A stretch of 64,000 bases of DNA from Strigops habroptila (taxonomy: Eukaryota; Chordata; Aves; Psittaciformes; Psittacidae): assembly GCF_004027225.2 (NCBI RefSeq), contig NC_044302.2, positions 76,447,253-76,511,252 of the forward strand. The letters run 5' to 3'. The notes beneath the pieces were generated by a model that ran no database searches, was not told where the DNA came from, and saw only the letters and a program-made list of their open reading frames with translations. Positions 58,401 to 64,000 of this stretch are shown piece by piece. The position numbers and the translations under genes are program-made. Every line of letters starts with the position of its first letter. The stretch's first letter is position 1.

Positions 58401-61400
58401 TGGATACCAGCCACAGCAGTGACCATAAGCACATGCACCGAAAAGGAGGAGGACAAACATAAATGGTATTTCCCCAGTTACTCTCTCATTCCTACACTAC
58501 ATTCTGCTCAGGGAAATTCCCAAGTCAGCTACGGTTTGTCTCTTTAGTAATTCTCAAAGCACCTGCCTTTCAAGTGTTGCCCAGTCTTCCTGGGAACTTA
58601 TGTAAAGCTCTTGTATCCCCAGCATCCTTTGGCAAGGAGCTCCACAGATCTCCTACCTACTGGGTGCACTTTGTGCAATGTTTTTTATGCTTGAACCTGG
58701 CTCCCAGTATTTGAGTGGATGTAGTAGTTGTATGGCAGAGGATGTGGACGGGCTGAAATGTTCTCAGCTGCTTAGTCAGGTCTCATACTGAAGTTATTCA
58801 ATACTTTCTATCATGTGCCATAAACATTGTTGGACTTTATCAGAACCTAAATTGTTTATGTCACTGGATCACCATATTGTCTATTATTCCCAGCTGTAGA
58901 AGTTAAGTTAAATCCCATTCAATCTAGCTTCTAAGAGACATTCATGTGTCTGTTGCTTAACTTCAAGTTACCATCATAAAACTGCAACAGGCAAGATATT
59001 AGTCCCTGCCAAAATCAGGCAAAACCAAAACAGCAATTCCTTCTACTTGCCATGCTGCTTTCTGAACTCTAATGCCATGTACTATTTAAATGTCATAAGC
59101 CAGGACTGCTGCCACATGAACTGCCCAACCTACTCAGTGTCCTTGGACTTTTGTGCATGTATCTGAAACACTCCCTCTTTTACATCCACATAGGCATGCC
59201 ATCAACTAGACTGGAACAGATCCTGATAAAATTCTGCCTCTTTTTGGCAGTGACCCGTGTGTGATTGTACCAACCTATGAGCCAGCACACACAGGTGGAG
59301 TAGAATAGTGCAGGTCCACACACACAGTGAGAAAACGAAAATAAAAGCTATGCCCTTGTAAGTATTTTGTTCCCCTCCATCCCCCATACTCCTACCAGAC
59401 AGCTGTTGCAATATTTCACTATTATGATGACTAGAAAAGTTATAATTTTTCATATTTTATTTAGACCACTGATAAGAACATATGGATAAAATATGGATGA
59501 GACTCTAGAACACATCACAGATACCAAAAGATCAGCTAAGCATTCAGGTCAAATGCTTGAAATTGAATTCAGGGTCAGAAGTCAATAAATGCATGATTCT
59601 GTTAAAATTTCCACAATTAGTTGAGAAATGTGGGCAAAATGCCATATTTCATACATGCAACTTACAAGGCAATTCAGACTAGCAGCCTATCATAAACTTC
59701 CAGAGAATGCAGAATAAAAAAGGAGAGATGGATTGATACTGCACAAACTTCAAATTAAGTTCACCTTCCATTTAGGAAAATGATATTGTGATTCAACAAA
59801 TCATATTTTCTTATTTAAAGCAGTTATGACTTTCATTGTTTATTTACAAGTATCAATTTTCAAGGAAGCGTAAGACAGGTCCTAAAAACAGATATTTGAT
59901 TAAGCAATCACAAATACTTTATAGAGTAAGATCCAGATCTAGAAATGTATTTTTCAAGGCCTCCTTTACTTTACAATGCTGGAATTGTTCATATAACTTT
60001 TACACCAGTCGGCACTGTTATGAATGAATGTCACATGTCTATCTATTCAACTGAACTAAAAGCTTAGCATAGAAACCTTCTGTGAATATTTCAGAATTTA
60101 TTTCCATTTTGTGTTTTTCAAATTATCAGTTGGACTCTAAAAAGACACTGAATAGACAGATCCCAGCATTAGCAAGTGCTTAATGGTGCAGACAGGACCT
60201 CATTGTTGTCATTAAATAACTTCTTGGATGCTGACTCTTGGCATCCATTTACAATGGAGAATGGCATTACTGCTTGTGCAAATCCTAGGTTCCTTGGGAG
60301 CCATCAACAATTCTCAGACAGAATTCATCCAACCTTGCAGCTGTCCCAGGCCTTATCTGCACCAAGATGTTTACATAATGTCAGTGAACCTGAGGTAATT
60401 GAAATCAGAATATTCTGAAACTAAGACAAGCAGAACGTATTGGCCAAATCACAGCTCAAATTCTAATGCCTGTTCACTTCAGCAGTTCTGTATATGTGAA
60501 AGCACCACCTGCCTTTTATTGACTATGGTTCAGTTAGAGCAAGCCTGCAGCTTTAACTTTTCATGAGAATATTCTGAGGAAGATTTTTCTTCCTTTCACA
60601 CAACTCTTTTTCCACCCATCCCTACATCTCCATGTACATTTCTCTTCTATAGATTTGCAATGGATTACTTAAACACTGCACTGTATCTTATAACTCTAGC
60701 AAGACCTCAACAGATGAAGGGATCTTGAGGGAGAAAAAAAAAAAAGTATTTCCAGGTCCCCACTCATCAATCATTGCTTTATTCCTTGATTTGTGGATTC
60801 CTTTTCCATAGGCATCTTCTAGAGGTGAACTAGATGATGAAGAAAAAAAACTTTTTCTGAGAGTGTTTTGGGAACTGTGGTGTAAGAAGTAGTAACTCTG
60901 TGGTAGCAGAACAACACTAGAAAAATAAGCATACTTCTACTAAACTGGGAAACATGGAAAGGCTGGTGAAAGCAGACGCATGAGGTAGGCAATCCCATTC
61001 TGCAGGCTGGCAGGAGCAGGAGAAATAATGCAAATGAACAAGGACAGAAAGGAGGGAAGCTAATAGTCAGGCTAGTAACTGCATTAGCATTATCTGTAGG
61101 TTATTTCTACTGTGGGTTACTCTCACTACAGATTGCTAATAATCTGAGATATATGCCCACAAGGCAGAAGAGGAATCATAATAAAACAAGGAAACTGTGT
61201 CATACTCCAGTTTGCCTGTATGGTGTGCTCCCAAGCTGGAGTAGCTCATCACAGACAAAAGAGCCAGTCCTTAGGGACTGTTTTGCTCAGGCTCACAAAG
61301 CGGTTCTCCCTGGTGTCCACCAAACTTTTGCGGTTTGTGACCGGCATTTTTCAACAACAAGCTGTTGTCAAGCTCTTCAAAATGGGTACAAATCCCATGG

Positions 61401-64000
61401 GGTTTCCCAGAGTTCTACTGCCACTCTGAAAACTAGTTGCTTTCAGATTTTAATCTCACAGTGCCCCACCCGGATGCTTCTCCTTCTGGGCTCCTAGTCC
61501 TTCCTTTGGCTGGAAAACTACTATCATCTTCTATCTAACGGGGAAGCAAAAATGCAGAAGGGTTTGAATAAGCTCCTCTTCCCAGAGGCAAAACCATGAT
61601 GGATCTCAGCAGGAGACTTTGCTGTTGCCTGAGCCATGATTGCTCAGACCTAAGGATCTGAACTCTTCCTAGCTAGAACCAGGTAAGACAGGGCGTAGAT
61701 AGCATTTCAGTAACATTTGTTTTTGAACAGAGCTACACAAGTGTGAAACCATTAAGGTTAACTCACAACATACAACACTATGTCAAACTATATTCAGATC
61801 CCAGACAAGACAAAGACACTGAGGTCTGTGTAATAAAGGACTGGGGTTTTTGTTCTGCTAGGAACATTGTTGTTGAGTCAACAGGTGGACTGGAATTGTT
61901 ACTCAAAGCATCACCTACTTCTCCTGCCAGAATGAACTACACATACTTACATCATCTATGTTTGTATGAATCGCTTTAAAACTTTCAGTGATGAAGCTCC
62001 TACTGAATCCCTAGAAAGTAAGAGGTAATAAAACTACTGCCAAGTGTTACAATCTTTTCCCTAATGTCTAATTTTGCTAACATTTCAGCTTACTCAGTGT
62101 ACATGGAAGACATGCTGCAGTCTTAGGCATACTTTAGGTATGTCATCATGTCTCTCCACAAGCTTCTTTAGACCAAACAAAATTAATTACTCCAAACATT
62201 CTCCAGATTGTTCCAATTGCTCACATCTTCCCTGAACTTTATCCAGCTTTCTTTAAGGAAGATACAGACTGAGTTAAAAATATGGTCCAACAAATAACTT
62301 ACTGGTGCTGAATGAAGGACTTCCTCACATACATTACAGACAACAACCCTCTTTGCTGCAAGACAATACTGTTGACTCCCATTGCATTTGTGATTCACTG
62401 TAATGATTCAGATTACCTTAAGTGGAGTAGTAATTTATACACTCCACCTTATATTCCTTCCAGTGCAAATGTAGATACACTAGACAAGAACTGTAATACA
62501 CCTGTACTGAAAATAACTTCTAAATCCCTTCAAAACAGTTTCACAAACTAGTACATACAAATAGTAGCTTAACTGAAACTGGAGAGGAAAAGGAAAAAGA
62601 AGTCTGTCCTCAGTTTGGTCAATGTATCCCAATATTCATTTAATTAATCTCCTGAAGAGAAACCTGTTTACCTCTTCTTACTGCATAGGATTAACATTTC
62701 ACTATACCTAAGAGACTTTGAAACCTTTTCGTGGCATCAGAAAGGTTTTGTTGTAAAATTTAAGTTAAATCACTCCTTGGAACTGGTTTAATTGTATTAC
62801 TGAAAGGAATACCAAGAGCAGAAATTATCTGAGAAATGTTATGGGCTTTTAAGATGATTCAGAATGCTTTCAACATTTTCAGTTATCACTTTTAATGGTT
62901 ACCTAATAAAGACCTATTCCTGAAAGTTATTTGGTGTTTTGATAGTCCCATAGTGTCAATACAGAGTTATCTCTGTGATAAGCTATCAATGAACTACCTA
63001 TGTGAGATGCGATTCTGAAAGAGAAAGATGTGGAAAATCCTCATCCAGTTCATGACAGCCAATACTGTGACTAATTTTCCATCGCAACCTTCCCCACTAT
63101 ATTTCTACTGCAAATAGATTGTATATCAAAGCATAACCTCTCTTTAATAACCTTGTTTCTATTTTTGCAATGCTGACCTTATTTTAAGCTACTTGTTTTG
63201 ACGCAAGGTTATTGTCTGCTTGCAGGTGGTTTGCTCTGGAGACCAGCTGGCTATTACAAAGGGCACACCTACTCTAACAAACATGCCAATACATAACAAT
63301 GTTTCATTTTGATGAGCTATGACATATTCTTATCCCCGCTTAATAATGATAAATAGTTCCATTTCCTCAGCACAGGTAACAGAACGGTGCTAACATACAT
63401 CAAATAGATACAAACTCAGCCTAAGCTAGTGGTTTCAGTGATGTGCAAACAATCTGCACATCTCTTTCTCTGCATTCCTATCTAAGCAGAGAGAATACTT
63501 CCTCATTTTACGACACTAGGAGGGTAAGAAGTCCGTACTAACTAAATGGTAGTATCTTGAGCATTTCTATATATGTAAACAGAGGTGCAAGTACGAGATT
63601 ATCTGTATATTCATGAGCACGCTCTATCCAGTGCACCACAGAAAAACTGGATATGATGTCACAACTAAATCCCTTTCAAAACGCATATACATTAAGTACA
63701 CAATTCAGATTGCAAAAGAAGCCCAAATTAGAGCATTTCCTAATTTTCAGTTGCTTGATTTTGGCACCTTAACATGCTTTTATTCATGTAGCTGTAGGCA
63801 CACTTGAAGACAGATCTACCATGGATTAAGCAACTGTCAACACAAGCACAGAAGCTCTGCTTTATATTCTGCTCGGTACAAGCCGTTTTGTTAAATTTGC
63901 ATGTCCTCTATTATAGCAAGGTCATGGTGAACAGAAGTCACAGAAGTACTTCCATATCACTGTTTCTACCTCCCGGCACTGCACATACCTAACATTTTGT

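Larger units (their letters stand above)
41581..64000. other. Gene-free interval after F2R
   Basis: No coding exon, RNA gene or promoter is recognised. Open frames are short, lack domains and mostly occur in GC-rich patches or on both strands at once (for example 45625-46187, 48466-48880, 54547-55155). Content I can name: nested CR1 copies (43436-44047), a CR1 fragment split by an LTR (51640-53155), an AC-rich tract (55337-55425) and hairpins (53531-53565, 53981-54004). By synteny F2RL1 should follow beyond the window, so this is probably the F2R-F2RL1 spacer and may hold enhancers that I cannot identify. Confidence 0.7.

Noticed and set aside
1..64000. CRISPR array, prokaryotic operon or phage-like system
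   Set aside because: No spaced direct-repeat array and no compact gene layout. All strong evidence is for a spliced vertebrate locus.

Overview
This window is vertebrate nuclear DNA, almost certainly from a bird. It has split genes with GT-AG introns of 0.1-4 kb, a CpG island at one promoter, several CR1 LINE fragments (the dominant avian retrotransposon, with the typical 3' tail 'GATTCTGTGAT'), and an avian-type endogenous retroviral LTR. There is no sign of prokaryotic gene organisation. The species cannot be fixed from the sequence alone.

Layout. Positions 1-3564 are intron. Positions 3565-30035 hold the last 22 coding exons of IQGAP2 on the + strand. They encode the WW-like region, four IQ motifs, the Ras-GAP-related domain and the RasGAP C-terminal domain, about 1038 residues, ending in the conserved Tyr-Gly-Lys-stop. 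Every splice site is canonical and every reading phase joins without a break. The 3' UTR follows with poly(A) signals near 30785-30857. Positions about 30.9-34.6 kb are intergenic. A CpG island at about 34660-35340 carries the promoter and exon 1 (signal peptide) of F2R, the thrombin receptor PAR1. A 5.0 kb intron follows, and exon 2 (40138-41333) encodes the rest of the receptor; the spliced protein is 424 residues. From 41.6 kb to 64 kb I find no supported gene, only repeats: a CR1 copy with another CR1 copy nested in it, a CR1 fragment split by a solo LTR, and AC-rich low-complexity DNA.

The IQGAP2-F2R order on one strand matches human 5q13.3, where F2RL1 follows F2R, so the gene-free right third is probably the F2R-F2RL1 interval. 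IQGAP2 is a calmodulin/Cdc42/Rac-binding cytoskeletal scaffold and PAR1 is a protease-activated GPCR that signals to Rho and the cytoskeleton. They are neighbours by conserved synteny rather than an operon-like unit.

I found no novel multi-gene system. The most interesting signal is in the PAR1 exodomain: the aligned thrombin site (Arg38|Ser39-Phe) exposes a divergent ligand, SFMIS, and a second Arg-Ser-Phe-Leu motif lies 35 residues downstream (Arg73|Ser74) beside an N-glycosylation sequon. Other points are the apparent loss of the second WW tryptophan in IQGAP2, an in-frame upstream ATG in the F2R leader, perfect hairpins, and nested transposon insertions.
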